Origin: Martelella alba
Lineage (GTDB): Bacteria; Pseudomonadota; Alphaproteobacteria; Rhizobiales; Rhizobiaceae
Direction of reading: 5' to 3'
Length of the DNA stretch: 64,000 nucleotides
Assembly (NCBI RefSeq): GCF_006516955.1
Contig: NZ_VHLG01000008.1
Coordinates: forward strand, 124,001 to 188,000
Below the pieces are notes generated by a model. It was not told where the DNA came from. It searched no databases and saw only the letters and a list, made by a program, of their open reading frames with translations. Shown here piece after piece: positions 1-8,938 of this stretch (the first letter of the stretch is position 1; each line of letters begins with the position of its first letter). The position numbers were made by a program, and so were the translations under genes.

Positions 1-491
1 CCGCAGGTCAGCGCCAGGCCGCATCCGCGGCACCAAGCGGCGATGGATGGATCAGCGATCTCCTGCGCGCTGCAGCGCGTGAGGAAAGCGCCCCGCGCGG
101 CGTTCAGTCCGCACCGCGCCAGTCCGCCGCCGACCGCAAGCCGAATCAGGTGGTCGACTCGCTCAATTCGCTGTCGGTCGATATCGCCCGCGCCATTGAT
201 CATGATGCATCGGTTGATCTGTGGCGCCGTTATCAGCAGGGCGAACGCGACATCTTCACCCGCCGACTCTATACGCTGAAGGGTCAGCACACCTTTGACG
301 AGATCAAATCCAAATATGAGAGCGATCGCGACTTCCGCACGGCCGTGGACCGCTACATCGCCGATTTCGAGAAGCTGCTCGCTGATGTCATGGAGAAGCA
401 CCGTGACCGGGCCGTCGTCCAGACCTACCTGACCTCGGATACCGGCAAGGTCTACACCATGCTCGCCCATGCATCCGGGCGTCTTCGCTGA
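1..491 (+). CDS. C-terminal end of a large conserved protein (partial)
   Basis: The reading frame is open from base 3 and ends with TGA at 489-491, so the start lies outside the window. About 162 residues are visible. A low-complexity Ala/Pro/Gln/Arg stretch leads to a GWISDLL segment. A charged helical domain follows, containing DLWRRYQQGE, a TLKGQ-TFDEIKSKYE segment and a YLTSDTGKVYTMLAHASGRL-type end. This tail resembles the C-terminus of very large coiled-coil-like (sometimes called kinesin-like) proteins of Rhizobiaceae and relatives. Their function is not established, and I infer none. The stop is followed 30 bases later by a strong terminator hairpin. Confidence 0.75.
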   Translation, partial: AGQRQAASAAPSGDGWISDLLRAAAREESAPRGVQSAPRQSAADRKPNQVVDSLNSLSVDIARAIDHDASVDLWRRYQQGERDIFTRRLYTLKGQHTFDEIKSKYESDRDFRTAVDRYIADFEKLLADVMEKHRDRAVVQTYLTSDTGKVYTMLAHASGRLR

Positions 492-520
492 AGCTCAAAG
501 CGGGCAATAAACGTGAAAGA

Positions 521-541
521 GGCGCCCCGGGCGCCTTTTTT
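521..541 (+). terminator. Rho-independent terminator, proximal copy
   Basis: The hairpin GGCGCCCCGGGCGCC is followed by six T. It lies 30 bases after the stop of the upstream gene. A near-identical hairpin recurs at 746-760, and the repeat element lies between the two. Confidence 0.85.
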
Positions 542-745
542 ATTGCTGACAAAGTCCTTCAATTTGTCTGTTTGAGCGAAGAACCACCCCTCAGTCGTCA
601 TCCCCGTGCTCCTCACGGGGACCCAGGCTCTTCAGGGCATTGGATTAAAATACTCTTTCACCGTGCAGACGTACGGCGGCTGGATGCCTGCGGACCAAGC
701 ACAGGCATGACGTCAGCGAAGGGGGAAGCTTGTCAGCAGTCAGGA
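536..745 (+). repeat. Terminator-associated repeat element, copy 1 (about 210 bp)
   Basis: This element lies between two terminator hairpins (521-535 and 746-760). The left end contains GCTGACAAAGTCC and the right end contains GCTTGTCAGCAGTCAGG, so the ends are imperfect inverted repeats. The body has CGTCATCCCCGTGC near 597-610, GCGGCTGGATGCC near 676-688 and CCAAGCACAGGCATGACGTC near 695-714. It matches copies at 8.9, 34.7 and 59.4 kb in order and spacing. It has no coding potential. Relative to the gene transcribed into it, it has the same orientation as the other copies. Confidence 0.8.
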
Positions 746-766
746 GGCGCCCCTGGCGCCTTTTTT
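746..766 (+). terminator. Rho-independent terminator, distal copy
   Basis: The hairpin GGCGCCCCTGGCGCC plus six T and ATTG is almost the same as the hairpin at 521. It looks like a duplication that arose when the repeat element entered. Confidence 0.8.
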
Positions 767-807
767 ATTGCCGGTCTATCACGCATGACGGCCGGGGCTG
801 GCAAACG

Positions 808-832
808 CAAAAAGCGGCCCGAAAGCCGCTTT
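808..832 (-). terminator. Terminator of the mla-type operon
   Basis: The arms AAAGCGGC (811-818) and GCCGCTTT (825-832) form a hairpin. Read on the minus strand it is followed by TTTTTGCGTTT, so it ends the operon that stops at 905. A second imperfect hairpin (871-902, CCGATCCCGGC with GCCGGATCGG) lies between it and the stop codon. Confidence 0.7.
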
Positions 833-904
833 CATCAGACGATTGCATTCACATAAAGAACATCCGCCAACCGATCCCGGCCTCACTGAGAAGCCGGATC
901 GGTG

Positions 905-1540
905 CTAAAGAATCGAGACCGCCCAGGCCACGATCTCAGCGGTTGCCTGGGCCGAGGCCTGATCCAGCGCACTCACAAGCACACCATTGCTGGCCGTCGG
1001 ATTGACGCCGACCTTGGTATCAAAGACCTTCTGCGCCTTGACGACACCACTGCGATCATCGACCAGCTTGACCGCGAATGAAACATTGGCGGCACCGCCA
1101 CCGGCAGCATCGATCGAGAAATCACGAATTTCCACGACAAGCTGATAATCGATCGCCAGTCCCTGCCCCGGCATGCCGACACCGCCAAATGCTCCCGTCC
1201 GCTCAAGTCCAGCGACAAGATTGGCCTGGACGAGATTTGGCAGATTATCGCCCCATTGCGCCTTGGAAAGGTAGCGGATCTCCGAGCCGGGGAGCCGCAC
1301 CACGATATCCTGGCCGGCCAATGCCTGCATTGCGCCGGGCGTTGGCACCAGAATCTGAAGCTTCTTTCTGGCGGCCGTCGTGGCACTCACCGCTGCAATT
1401 TCGGACGTTGCCGAAAGCGCAAAAGTGTCATTGGTAGGACGAACGGCGCAGCCTGAAACAAGAACAGCACCAAGCATTACCGCAAGCGCGGGCCGAGCCA
1501 TTCGATACAGTCCTTGCCTTGTCGCCTTCACGTTTCTCAT
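905..1540 (-). CDS. ABC-type transport auxiliary lipoprotein (Mla/Mce system)
   Basis: A 211-residue lipoprotein. The signal peptide ends in the lipobox LVSGC, followed by a small beta/alpha domain typical of the ABC_trans_aux (PqiC-like) family. Family members sit in the periplasm or outer membrane and partner MCE proteins that shuttle lipids between membranes. It is the last gene of the four-gene operon. The frame stays open up to the mlaD-like stop, where a TTG at 1664-1666 overlaps that stop. The ATG at 1538-1540 gives a normal signal peptide and is preferred; an ATG at 1499-1501 is also possible. The family assignment rests on the lipobox, the size and the operon position. Confidence 0.85.
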   Translation of the reverse strand: MRNVKATRQGLYRMARPALAVMLGAVLVSGCAVRPTNDTFALSATSEIAAVSATTAARKKLQILVPTPGAMQALAGQDIVVRLPGSEIRYLSKAQWGDNLPNLVQANLVAGLERTGAFGGVGMPGQGLAIDYQLVVEIRDFSIDAAGGGAANVSFAVKLVDDRSGVVKAQKVFDTKVGVNPTASNGVLVSALDQASAQATAEIVAWAVSIL

Positions 1541-1662
1541 CAGTCCCACCGATCCGCTTTCCGGTTGCCCTTCCAGCTTTGCACTCAATCGAAAATTATA
1601 AAACATTTCAAGTTCGTGGCGCGCGATTGCGACACTATTCGTGATCCCCGGCCCGTCATCCG

Positions 1663-3033
1663 TCAATAGCGGCTGCGCCCGTCATAGGGTTTAACCGTCT
1701 GGCCACCGAAGATAAGCTGCTGCGGATCACGCGCTATCCCGGAAACCGTCCGGTCAAGCGTCGTAATGGTCGTGCGCAACTGCTCGATAAGCGCGTTGAC
1801 ATTCCGAAGCCCTGAGCCGGAGAAACTGTCGAGATTGTCAGCAATCGGTCCGATGCGGCTATTCAGCGTCTCTGCCACCTGCCGGACCGATTCCAGGGTC
1901 TCACGCGCCTCGACGGAGAGCGACTTGGTATCGTCGGAACCGAGCAGCGTATCAACCTTGGTCAGGATCGTATCGACCCGCGTCGAGGCATCATTCAGCT
2001 TCTTCGACAATTCACTCAGATTGGTGAGCGTGCTGTCAATCTGATCGCTGTGGGCGTTGACGTTGTCGGCCACTGATTTGATCGAGTTCACCGCAGCCTT
2101 GGCATCATTCATGGTCGAGGCCAGGTCATCCACCGAGCTGCCAACCTTTTCCGGATCAATCGCCGCCATGATATCGTTGATCTGCATGAAGGCCGACTGA
2201 GCCTGCGTGGCCATGCCCTTATAGGTTTCCACCGTCTTGCTGAACTGGTCGATCACTTCGTTCAGATGTTCCGAAGAAACGGCAACATTCTCGGTGATCT
2301 TGTCGGCGTTCGACACGATATTGCCGACCTGATCCGGGTTGACGGCGGCAATGACCTTATCAAGTCCGGTCAGCGTCTCGTCCAGTTTTCCGGACAATTG
2401 CTTGACCGTGCCGGACAACTCGCCAACGGTAGACAGGAAAGAATTGATATTATCCGAATTCTTGCTGAGGACGGTGGTGAAGTCCTGAATATTGTTCACC
2501 GTCTGGGTGAGCGGCGTGTTGACCGTGTTGATCATCCCCTGAACCTGGCTAATCGTGTCATCGACCCGCTTCATGATCTGATCAGCTGTTGCCAGAAGAT
2601 TGGCCAAACTCGATTTGTCGGCCGTCAACGTGGCATAGGTGTCTTTATCAAGCGCTTCCTGCAAAATGTTGGGACCGCTTTCGCCGCCTGCCGAAAGCTC
2701 GATATAGCCGGAACCGGTCAGTCCTGACAGTTCCAGCTTGGCAACGGTTGATTTGTGCACCGGTGTATCAGCCTTCACCACTGTTTCGGCAATGGTAAAT
2801 CGCGGATCCTGTGGGTCAATCCTGAGCTTGTTGATCGAACCGACCTGAATGCCATTGAACCGCACGGCAGAGCCGACGCTCAGCCCGTTGGCGGATCCGG
2901 GAATGCGCACCACCAGTTCGGCCATCGGCCCCTGCCGTCCGTATTGCTCGATCCAGTAGATGAAGCCGGCGCCGGCCACGAGCACGATCAGAACGAAAAT
3001 ACCGACGATGGAATAGTTAGCTTTGGTTTCCAT
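1663..3033 (-). CDS. mlaD: MCE-family lipid-binding protein (MlaD-like)
   Basis: A 456-residue protein. One N-terminal membrane anchor (about residues 7-28) is followed by a single MCE/MlaD domain (about 38-120, with GSANGLSVGSAVRFNGI and the TGLTGSGYIEL segment). After this comes a long helical region rich in Asn, Asp, Thr and Val (about 140-440), predicted to form an extended alpha-helical barrel or needle. MCE proteins form hexamers that carry phospholipids across the periplasm. E. coli MlaD is about 180 residues, so this is the longer Mce/PqiB-like form common in Alphaproteobacteria. It lies between the ATPase gene (9-bp gap) and the lipoprotein gene. Confidence 0.93.
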   Translation of the reverse strand: METKANYSIVGIFVLIVLVAGAGFIYWIEQYGRQGPMAELVVRIPGSANGLSVGSAVRFNGIQVGSINKLRIDPQDPRFTIAETVVKADTPVHKSTVAKLELSGLTGSGYIELSAGGESGPNILQEALDKDTYATLTADKSSLANLLATADQIMKRVDDTISQVQGMINTVNTPLTQTVNNIQDFTTVLSKNSDNINSFLSTVGELSGTVKQLSGKLDETLTGLDKVIAAVNPDQVGNIVSNADKITENVAVSSEHLNEVIDQFSKTVETYKGMATQAQSAFMQINDIMAAIDPEKVGSSVDDLASTMNDAKAAVNSIKSVADNVNAHSDQIDSTLTNLSELSKKLNDASTRVDTILTKVDTLLGSDDTKSLSVEARETLESVRQVAETLNSRIGPIADNLDSFSGSGLRNVNALIEQLRTTITTLDRTVSGIARDPQQLIFGGQTVKPYDGRSRY

Positions 3034-3042
3034 ATTTATCCG

Positions 3043-3873
3043 TCAACTGCTCTGGCCACTGGCCGTATTCTGGAAAATCGCCCGGGACCGCTTGCCCCGG
3101 AAGTAACTTTTGACCCAGGGATCATCATATTGAAGCATGGTGTCCAGCGTTCCCTCGACAAGAACCCGCTTCTTTCCGAGCACCGCAATACGGTCGCAGA
3201 CGGCGCTGATACTGTCCAGATCGTGGGTCACCATATAGACTGTCAGCCCGAGCGTATCACGCAGACGCGCGATAAGGTCATCAAATTCGGCAGCGCCGAT
3301 CGGGTCAAGGCCTGATGTCGGCTCATCGAGAAAAACGAGATCTGGGTCAAGCGCCAGGGCGCGGGCCAGCGCCGCACGCTTGATCATGCCGCCGGAAAGC
3401 TCTGAAGGATAGCGGCTTGCTGCTTCGGGCCGCAAACCAACCATTTCAATCTTCAGCCGCGCCAGATCATCCATCAGCGATTTGGGAAGATCGAGATATT
3501 CGCGCATCGGCACCTGGATATTTTCCAGGACAGTGAGCCCGGAAAACAGCGCGCCCTGCTGAAACAGAACGCCGAGCCGCATTTCAATCGCCAGACGCTG
3601 TTCAACGCCGATTTCATCGAAATCCCCGCCGAAGATCTTGATACTGCCGGCCTTGCGCTGGTTGAGCCGCAAAATCGTGCGCATCAGCACAGACTTGCCG
3701 GTCCCCGACCCGCCGACAAAGCCGAGGATCTCGCCGCGATAGACATCCAGATCGAGATTTTCGAGCACATTTGACGCGCTGCCAAAACCCACGGTCAGGC
3801 CCCGGACCGTCAGAATGGTCTCCCGCGTCTCTTCTCTTGTGCCGTTCTGGTCCTGATCCAACTGAGCCCTCAA
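3043..3873 (-). CDS. mlaF: ABC transporter ATP-binding protein (MlaF-like)
   Basis: A 276-residue ATPase of the lipid importer/exporter. Walker A is GGSGTGKS (about residue 54). The Q-loop is in LFQQGALFSGLTV, the signature is LSGGM (about 159), Walker B is LVFLDEPTSGLDP (about 181), and the switch His is in VTHDLDS. The LSGGM signature and the GALF Q-loop are typical of the MlaF subfamily. The start overlaps the stop of the permease gene by 4 bases, indicating translational coupling. It should act on the cytoplasmic face of the inner membrane with the MlaE-like permease. Confidence 0.95.
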   Translation of the reverse strand: MRAQLDQDQNGTREETRETILTVRGLTVGFGSASNVLENLDLDVYRGEILGFVGGSGTGKSVLMRTILRLNQRKAGSIKIFGGDFDEIGVEQRLAIEMRLGVLFQQGALFSGLTVLENIQVPMREYLDLPKSLMDDLARLKIEMVGLRPEAASRYPSELSGGMIKRAALARALALDPDLVFLDEPTSGLDPIGAAEFDDLIARLRDTLGLTVYMVTHDLDSISAVCDRIAVLGKKRVLVEGTLDTMLQYDDPWVKSYFRGKRSRAIFQNTASGQSS

Positions 3874-5033
3874 AAATCGATTGCCGCATAGAACATGGCG
3901 AAAATACCATCAACCACGATCACAATGAAAATTGCCTTCACCACGGCAGCAGTCACCTTCTTACCAAGCGATTCGGCGCTGCCGCCAACCTTCATGCCCT
4001 CCATCGAGGCGACAATGGCAATGATAAGCGCCATGAAGGGCGCTTTGGCCATGCCGGAGATCACGGTCGACAGCGTCACTGCCTCATGCAGGCGCTGCAT
4101 GAAGGTCTGGAAGGTGATGCCGCAATAAATGTCGACGACGATGGCCGCACCTGCAAGGGCGCTGAAATTGGCGACGATGGTCAACAGCGGAAGCGCGATC
4201 AGAAGCGCCAGCATGCGCGGGAAAACCAGCACCGCAATCGCATCGAAGCCCATCACCCGGAGAGCATCGATCTCCTCACGCATCTTCATCGCGCCGATTT
4301 CGGCCGTGATCGCACTGCCCGATCGCCCGGCAATCATGATCGCTGTCAAGAGGACACCGATCTCGCGCAGCTGCAGAATGCCAACCAGATCGACCACGAA
4401 AAGCTCGGCACCGAAATAACGCAGCTGGAACGCGCCCTGCTGCGCAATGATGCCACCGACGAGAAAGGACATCAGCGCGATGATCGGAACAGCACGCACG
4501 CCCATGTGATCAAGCTGCGAGGTTATGGACGCAAAATTCACACCGGAACGCCGGGTGAAAACATTGTAGAGCCCTACGAAAAGCGCGCCGAAATAGCCAA
4601 TACCATCATAGATATCATGACCGGCGGCAACGGTGGAGCGACCGATCCGCTCGACGAAGCGATGGCCAAGGCTGCGATTGTCGACCGGCGGTTTTTCGGG
4701 CTCGGGAAGCTTGTCCGGGATCGCTTCCATCAGTTCCGCAATGCGGTCATTCATCTGACTGAGCTCAGGTTCAAGCCCGGCGTCCCGGCAATCATCCTGA
4801 AGCAGCCGGATCAGCCAGGCACCCGCCGTATCGACCTGGCCGATACCGGACAGATCGACAATCGCGTAAGAACCACCGGCGGATTTGAGCTCCGCTATCC
4901 GTTTCTTTCTCAGATCGAAAAACTGCCTTGAAGCGTGAACGGTCCACGCGCCTTTGAGGTTCAGCCGAACCTTACCCTCGGGGGCAGCCGTATCGATCTC
5001 GAATATAGCCTGCGCTTCTTCCGCCAATCGCAA
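3870..5033 (-). CDS. mlaE: MlaE-like permease with N-terminal STAS domain
   Basis: A 387-residue protein and the first gene of the operon. Residues about 1-110 form a STAS-like domain, with the VDLSGIGQVDTAGAWLI core. Residues about 150-385 form the MlaE permease, with VLLTAIMIAGRSGSAITAEIG, REEIDALRVMG and several membrane segments. In E. coli the STAS protein MlaB is separate; here it is fused to the permease, a layout also known in other Alphaproteobacteria and in plastid TGD1-type systems. The protein should form the inner-membrane channel for phospholipids. The TTG/ATG choice at the extreme N-terminus is not certain. Confidence 0.93.
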   Translation of the reverse strand: MRLAEEAQAIFEIDTAAPEGKVRLNLKGAWTVHASRQFFDLRKKRIAELKSAGGSYAIVDLSGIGQVDTAGAWLIRLLQDDCRDAGLEPELSQMNDRIAELMEAIPDKLPEPEKPPVDNRSLGHRFVERIGRSTVAAGHDIYDGIGYFGALFVGLYNVFTRRSGVNFASITSQLDHMGVRAVPIIALMSFLVGGIIAQQGAFQLRYFGAELFVVDLVGILQLREIGVLLTAIMIAGRSGSAITAEIGAMKMREEIDALRVMGFDAIAVLVFPRMLALLIALPLLTIVANFSALAGAAIVVDIYCGITFQTFMQRLHEAVTLSTVISGMAKAPFMALIIAIVASMEGMKVGGSAESLGKKVTAAVVKAIFIVIVVDGIFAMFYAAIDF

Positions 5034-5300
5034 CTTCCATCCCTGCCCGGTCCGGTCTGGCCAACGGCCTGCCGCAGTCTCCGGTAATCCTCATATTCTG
5101 GCCAGCATCCGCCCGCCTATGCCTGTGTCAGCGGACAACAAGCCTGGCAGAGAGAATACGAACAATTGGGGCCGCGACCCGTGCGGCTACCTATCGGCCT
5201 ATAAAGATAAGGCTTTTCATGGAGAAGGCAGGAATGCAAGCCCCTTTAGGAACCTGTCATTGTTTAATTTTCCGGCGTTGCTTCGATGTCGCTCCTGCAC
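5034..5300. other. Intergenic region upstream of the lipid-transport operon
   Basis: These 267 bases separate the LpxH-like gene from the mlaE-like gene on the same strand and should hold the operon promoter. I see no convincing coding sequence or strong hairpin. Confidence 0.5.
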
Positions 5301-6134
5301 TCAGGCTGCTTTGCCAGCCGCCTTTAGAACCTGCTCGATCACCTCGCCACCGTCGAGAACAGAAGGCTCTTCCTCCGTCTCACCGGCTTCGCCGCGTATC
5401 TCATTCCAGGTAATCAGTTCGAAAGTGCCGTCGAAATGCTCGGCAATCGCGGTACAGCTTTCAACCCAGTCACCGGTATTGATATAGGCAATCCCGTCCA
5501 TGTCCTCCATCACGGCATGGTGGATATGGCCGCAGATCACGCCATCAACCTCCTGCTTGCGCGCCTCTTCAACGACAACGCGCTGAAACTCGCCGATGAA
5601 ATTGACCGCATGTTTGACCTGCAGCTTGGCCCAGGCCGAGAAAGACCAGTAGGAAAAACCGAGTTTGCGGCGCACAGCGGCAAGAACCACATTGATGGCG
5701 ATTGCCGCGTCATAGGCCCAGTCGCCCAGATAGGCCAGCACGCGGGCATGGCGCACGACAACGTCAAATTCATCACCATGAATGACGAGATATTTCCGGC
5801 CATCCCCCGCCTCGAAGATCATCTTCTGCGCCACCTCGACACCGCCGAAATGCATGCCGGGAAAGTCCCGCAGAAACTCATCGTGATTGCCGGGAATATA
5901 GATGATGCGTGCGCCCTTTCGCGCCTTGCGCAAAAGTTTCTGAACCACATCGTTGAAAGGCTGCGGCCAGTACCAGCTGCGCTTGAGCCGCCAACCGTCA
6001 ACGATATCGCCGACCAGAATGATCGTCTCCGCCTCATGATGGCGCATGAAGTCCAGGAGATAGTCGGCCTTTGCGGCCTTCGATCCAAGATGGACATCGG
6101 ATATGAAAAGCGTTCTGAACTGTCTGGGTTCCAT
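5301..6134 (-). CDS. Metallophosphoesterase, LpxH-like (UDP-2,3-diacylglucosamine diphosphatase family)
   Basis: A 277-residue calcineurin-type phosphoesterase. The metal-binding motifs appear in order: SDVHLGS (about residue 11), GDIVDGW (about 44), GNHDE (about 83), HGDEFD (about 119) and GHIHHA (about 202). The closest well-known family is LpxH and its relatives, which hydrolyse UDP-2,3-diacylglucosamine in lipid A synthesis. Many Hyphomicrobiales also carry LpxI next to lpxA/lpxB for that step. This gene is not in a lipid A cluster, so its substrate may differ. The ATG at 6132-6134 follows GGGGACAGG and is preferred over a start 45 bases upstream. Confidence 0.8.
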   Translation of the reverse strand: MEPRQFRTLFISDVHLGSKAAKADYLLDFMRHHEAETIILVGDIVDGWRLKRSWYWPQPFNDVVQKLLRKARKGARIIYIPGNHDEFLRDFPGMHFGGVEVAQKMIFEAGDGRKYLVIHGDEFDVVVRHARVLAYLGDWAYDAAIAINVVLAAVRRKLGFSYWSFSAWAKLQVKHAVNFIGEFQRVVVEEARKQEVDGVICGHIHHAVMEDMDGIAYINTGDWVESCTAIAEHFDGTFELITWNEIRGEAGETEEEPSVLDGGEVIEQVLKAAGKAA

Positions 6135-6294
6135 TGACCTGTCCCCGGCCGCATGATCATGGCGGCATCTATCGCTCAAAGGATAGGCACGTAAAAACAG
6201 AGTCGTGTTTCACCTTGATGACACGCGGCGGCCATGGCGGTGTTCTGTTGCGAAGAAGGCACAAAACCGCGTTAAATCGGCTACGCAGGCAGGC

Positions 6295-7125
6295 TCAGAC
6301 GGGAAAATAGCGCACATAGGCGAAGGCGTGGCCATCCGGCGCCCAGTTGGGTGAATTCATCGTGCCCTGACCGCCATAAAGGCCGAACAGCGTTTTCAGA
6401 TTGCCGCCATCCATATCCATCATCCGGATCTCGACCTTCTGGTCGCGCGGGTGATCGAAGACATCCGGCGCATAGGAGATCAGGATAACCCGGTCATTGG
6501 TGGGCGATGGGTGGGCAAACCAGTTGCCGTAATTGTCGGAGGTGATCTGCTCAAGCGCGGTACCGTCCGGATGGATGCGCCAGATCTGCATCAGCCCCGT
6601 GCGCGAGGAATTGAAATAGATCCATTGCCCGTCATACGAATAGTCCGGCCCGTCATTGCGCCCCTCGCCATGGGTCAGCCGGGTTTCCTCGCCGCCGGTG
6701 GCAGCGATCGTATAGATATCGAAGAGGTCGTCGCGGATGCCGCAATAGGCAAAGTGGCTGCCATCCGGTGACCAGCCATGCCAATAGGACGGCAGGTTCC
6801 TGGTTACCAGTTTCGGCGAGCCGCCTTCGACCGGCAGGGTATAGATCGCAGACTTGCCAAATTCGCACTTGTCCGAAATGGCGATTGTCCGGCCATCCGG
6901 GGAGATGCCATGGTCGTTGTTACATCTGACGGCGAAGCCCGTATCCATCGGCAGCAGCGTCGGATTGGCCTCGCCAAGCGAAAGGCAGAACAGACGGCCA
7001 TCGCTGTTGAGCATGAGCCATCGCCCATCCGGCGACCAGTTGGGTGCCTCGATCAGATCCTCGGACTGAAACACCACCCGGGACTGTCCGCTCGCCAGAT
7101 CGTAAATTTCAACGGAACTGCGCAT
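6295..7125 (-). CDS. TolB-like beta-propeller protein (PD40 repeats)
   Basis: A 276-residue protein made of repeated WSPDG or SPDG units: APNWSPDGRW, ISPDGRTIA, HGWSPDGSHFA, YSYDGQWIYFN, HPSPTNDR and PNWAPDGHAFAYV. These are TolB/WD40-like PD40 blades. No signal peptide is visible, so unlike true TolB it is probably cytoplasmic. Similar proteins are annotated as TolB family or translocation protein TolB-like, with no proven role. It begins 27 bases after the NAD synthetase stop and is probably co-transcribed with it. Confidence 0.8.
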   Translation of the reverse strand: MRSSVEIYDLASGQSRVVFQSEDLIEAPNWSPDGRWLMLNSDGRLFCLSLGEANPTLLPMDTGFAVRCNNDHGISPDGRTIAISDKCEFGKSAIYTLPVEGGSPKLVTRNLPSYWHGWSPDGSHFAYCGIRDDLFDIYTIAATGGEETRLTHGEGRNDGPDYSYDGQWIYFNSSRTGLMQIWRIHPDGTALEQITSDNYGNWFAHPSPTNDRVILISYAPDVFDHPRDQKVEIRMMDMDGGNLKTLFGLYGGQGTMNSPNWAPDGHAFAYVRYFPV

Positions 7126-7152
7126 CGCTACTCCCCTTCCGTAAAATCACGC

Positions 7153-8817
7153 TTAGCGATCTCTGAACCGGTTGGTAATCGGGTAACGCCGGTCACGGCC
7201 GAAATTCTTCTTGGTGATTTTCACGCCCGGCGCGGACTGGCGACGCTTGTATTCGGCGATATAGAGCAAATGCTCGATCCGGTGCACGGTCGCCGCGTCA
7301 TGACCGCGCGCGACGATCGCATCAACCGCCATTTCCTTTTCCACCAGGCATTCAAGCATGTCATCAAGCGCCGGATAAGGCGGCAGCGAATCCTGATCGG
7401 TCTGGTTCGGGCGCAATTCAGCAGAGGGTTTCTTATCAATGATATTCTGCGGGATAAGGTTCAGCGCCGGACCTTTCATGCCGTCCAGCTGATGCCTGTT
7501 GCGCCAGTCGGAAATCGAATAGACCTGCATCTTGTAGAGGTCCTTGATCGGGTTGAAGCCGCCATTCATGTCGCCGTAAAGCGTTGCGTAACCGACCGAC
7601 ATTTCCGATTTGTTGCCCGTGGTGACAACCATGAAGCCGAACTTGTTGGAGATCGCCATCAGGATCGTGCCGCGCGTGCGGCTCTGAAGGTTCTCCTCGG
7701 TGATCCCTTCCTCCGTGCCTTCAAACATATCGGAAAGCGTCGCCATGAAACCGGTGACCGGCTCCTCGATCGGCACGATATCGTAGCGGCAGCCAATCGC
7801 CTTCGCACAGTCAGCCGCATCTTTGAGCGAATCATCGGAGGTATAGCGATAGGGCAGCATGACGCAATGCACCCGCTCAGGCCCCAGCGCATCCACCGCC
7901 ATGGCAGCACAGAGCGCAGAATCAATGCCGCCGGAAAGCCCCAGCACCACACCTTTGAAGCCATTTTTATTCACATAGTCACCAAGACCAAGCACACAGG
8001 CGCGGTAGTCAGCCTCCTCGCCCGTCGGGATCGGCGCAAAGCCGCCATTGACGATCTTCCAGCCTTCATCGCCGCGTTGCCATTCCGACATGATGATCTC
8101 TGTGGCAAATTCGCTCGCCTGGAAAGCCAGGGTCCGATCAGTATTGAAGCCGAAGCTGGCGCCGTCATAGACCAGCTCGTCCTGACCGCCGACCGTATTG
8201 AGATAGACCAGCGGCAGCCCCGTCTCGATCACCTGTTTCAGAACCACCTGATGGCGGATATCCACCTTGCCGCGATAATAGGGCGAACCATTGGGTGAAA
8301 GCAGCAGTTCCGCTCCGCTTTCGGCCAGCGTCTCGCAGACACCGAGATCGCCCCAGATATCCTCGCAGATCGGAATACCAATTCGCACACCGCGAAAATT
8401 GACAGGGCCCGGCATCGCTCCCGGAACGAAGACGCGCTTCTCGTCAAACTCACCGTAATTCGGAAGATCGACCTTGTCGCGAATGGCAATGATGGCACCT
8501 CCGTCGAGCACAGCGACCGCATTGTGCCGTCCCGCTTCCCCCTGACGCGGGAAACCGACAATCATGCCCGGGCCGCCATCGGCCGTCAGCGCCGCCAGTT
8601 CTTCAACGCCCTTCAGGCAGGCTGCCAGAAAAGACGGTTTCATCACCAGATCTTCGGGCTGATAACCGGAAATGAAAAGCTCGGTCGAAACAATGAGATC
8701 GGCACCGGCCGCAGCGGCCTTTTCGCGCGCGGCCTTCAGCTTTTCGACATTGCCCGCCACATCCCCGACAGTCGGGTTGAGCTGTGCGAGCGCGATTTTC
8801 ATATGGTCGGTGATCAT
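7153..8817 (-). CDS. nadE: Glutamine-dependent NAD(+) synthetase
   Basis: About 554 residues in two domains. The N-terminal nitrilase-type glutaminase (about 1-250) carries the Glu (STELFISGY), Lys (RDKVDLPNYGEFDEKR) and Cys (GIPICEDIWGD) of the catalytic triad. The C-terminal ATP-pyrophosphatase domain has the loop LGLSGGIDSAL. The enzyme makes NAD from deamido-NAD using glutamine as the nitrogen donor. The ATG at 8815-8817 follows GGGCGA at a normal distance. An ATG 18 bases upstream and one 15 bases downstream (MKIALAQ) are alternatives. It leads a probable two-gene unit with the beta-propeller gene. Confidence 0.96.
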   Translation of the reverse strand: MITDHMKIALAQLNPTVGDVAGNVEKLKAAREKAAAAGADLIVSTELFISGYQPEDLVMKPSFLAACLKGVEELAALTADGGPGMIVGFPRQGEAGRHNAVAVLDGGAIIAIRDKVDLPNYGEFDEKRVFVPGAMPGPVNFRGVRIGIPICEDIWGDLGVCETLAESGAELLLSPNGSPYYRGKVDIRHQVVLKQVIETGLPLVYLNTVGGQDELVYDGASFGFNTDRTLAFQASEFATEIIMSEWQRGDEGWKIVNGGFAPIPTGEEADYRACVLGLGDYVNKNGFKGVVLGLSGGIDSALCAAMAVDALGPERVHCVMLPYRYTSDDSLKDAADCAKAIGCRYDIVPIEEPVTGFMATLSDMFEGTEEGITEENLQSRTRGTILMAISNKFGFMVVTTGNKSEMSVGYATLYGDMNGGFNPIKDLYKMQVYSISDWRNRHQLDGMKGPALNLIPQNIIDKKPSAELRPNQTDQDSLPPYPALDDMLECLVEKEMAVDAIVARGHDAATVHRIEHLLYIAEYKRRQSAPGVKITKKNFGRDRRYPITNRFRDR

Positions 8818-8917
8818 GGCAATGTCGCCCATCATGCAAATTGTTCAAAAAACGGTTCGGCGAACCGATACCATGCACACCATGTTTTGCAATCAAGCTC
8901 AAGCCGCGAAAAGAAAA

Positions 8918-8938
8918 CGGGGCCACAAAGGGCCCCGC
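8918..8938 (-). terminator. Terminator hairpin, copy distal to aroG
   Basis: The core GGGGCCACAAAGGGCCCC forms a 7-bp stem. Read on the minus strand it is followed by TTTTCTTTT. It is an exact 21-bp copy of 9146-9166. In the direction of aroG transcription it comes after the repeat element and carries the T tract. Confidence 0.75.

Noticed and set aside
572-856. Possible small genes within the repeat element
   Set aside because: The frames follow the repeat palindromes, differ between copies, and have no start signals.
3771-4931. Long open frame on the plus strand opposite the permease and ATPase genes
   Set aside because: It is antisense to the Mla-type genes, has no domain and arises from the codon bias of the real genes. 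Similar frames opposite nadE, sufD, sufB and aroG were left out for the same reason.
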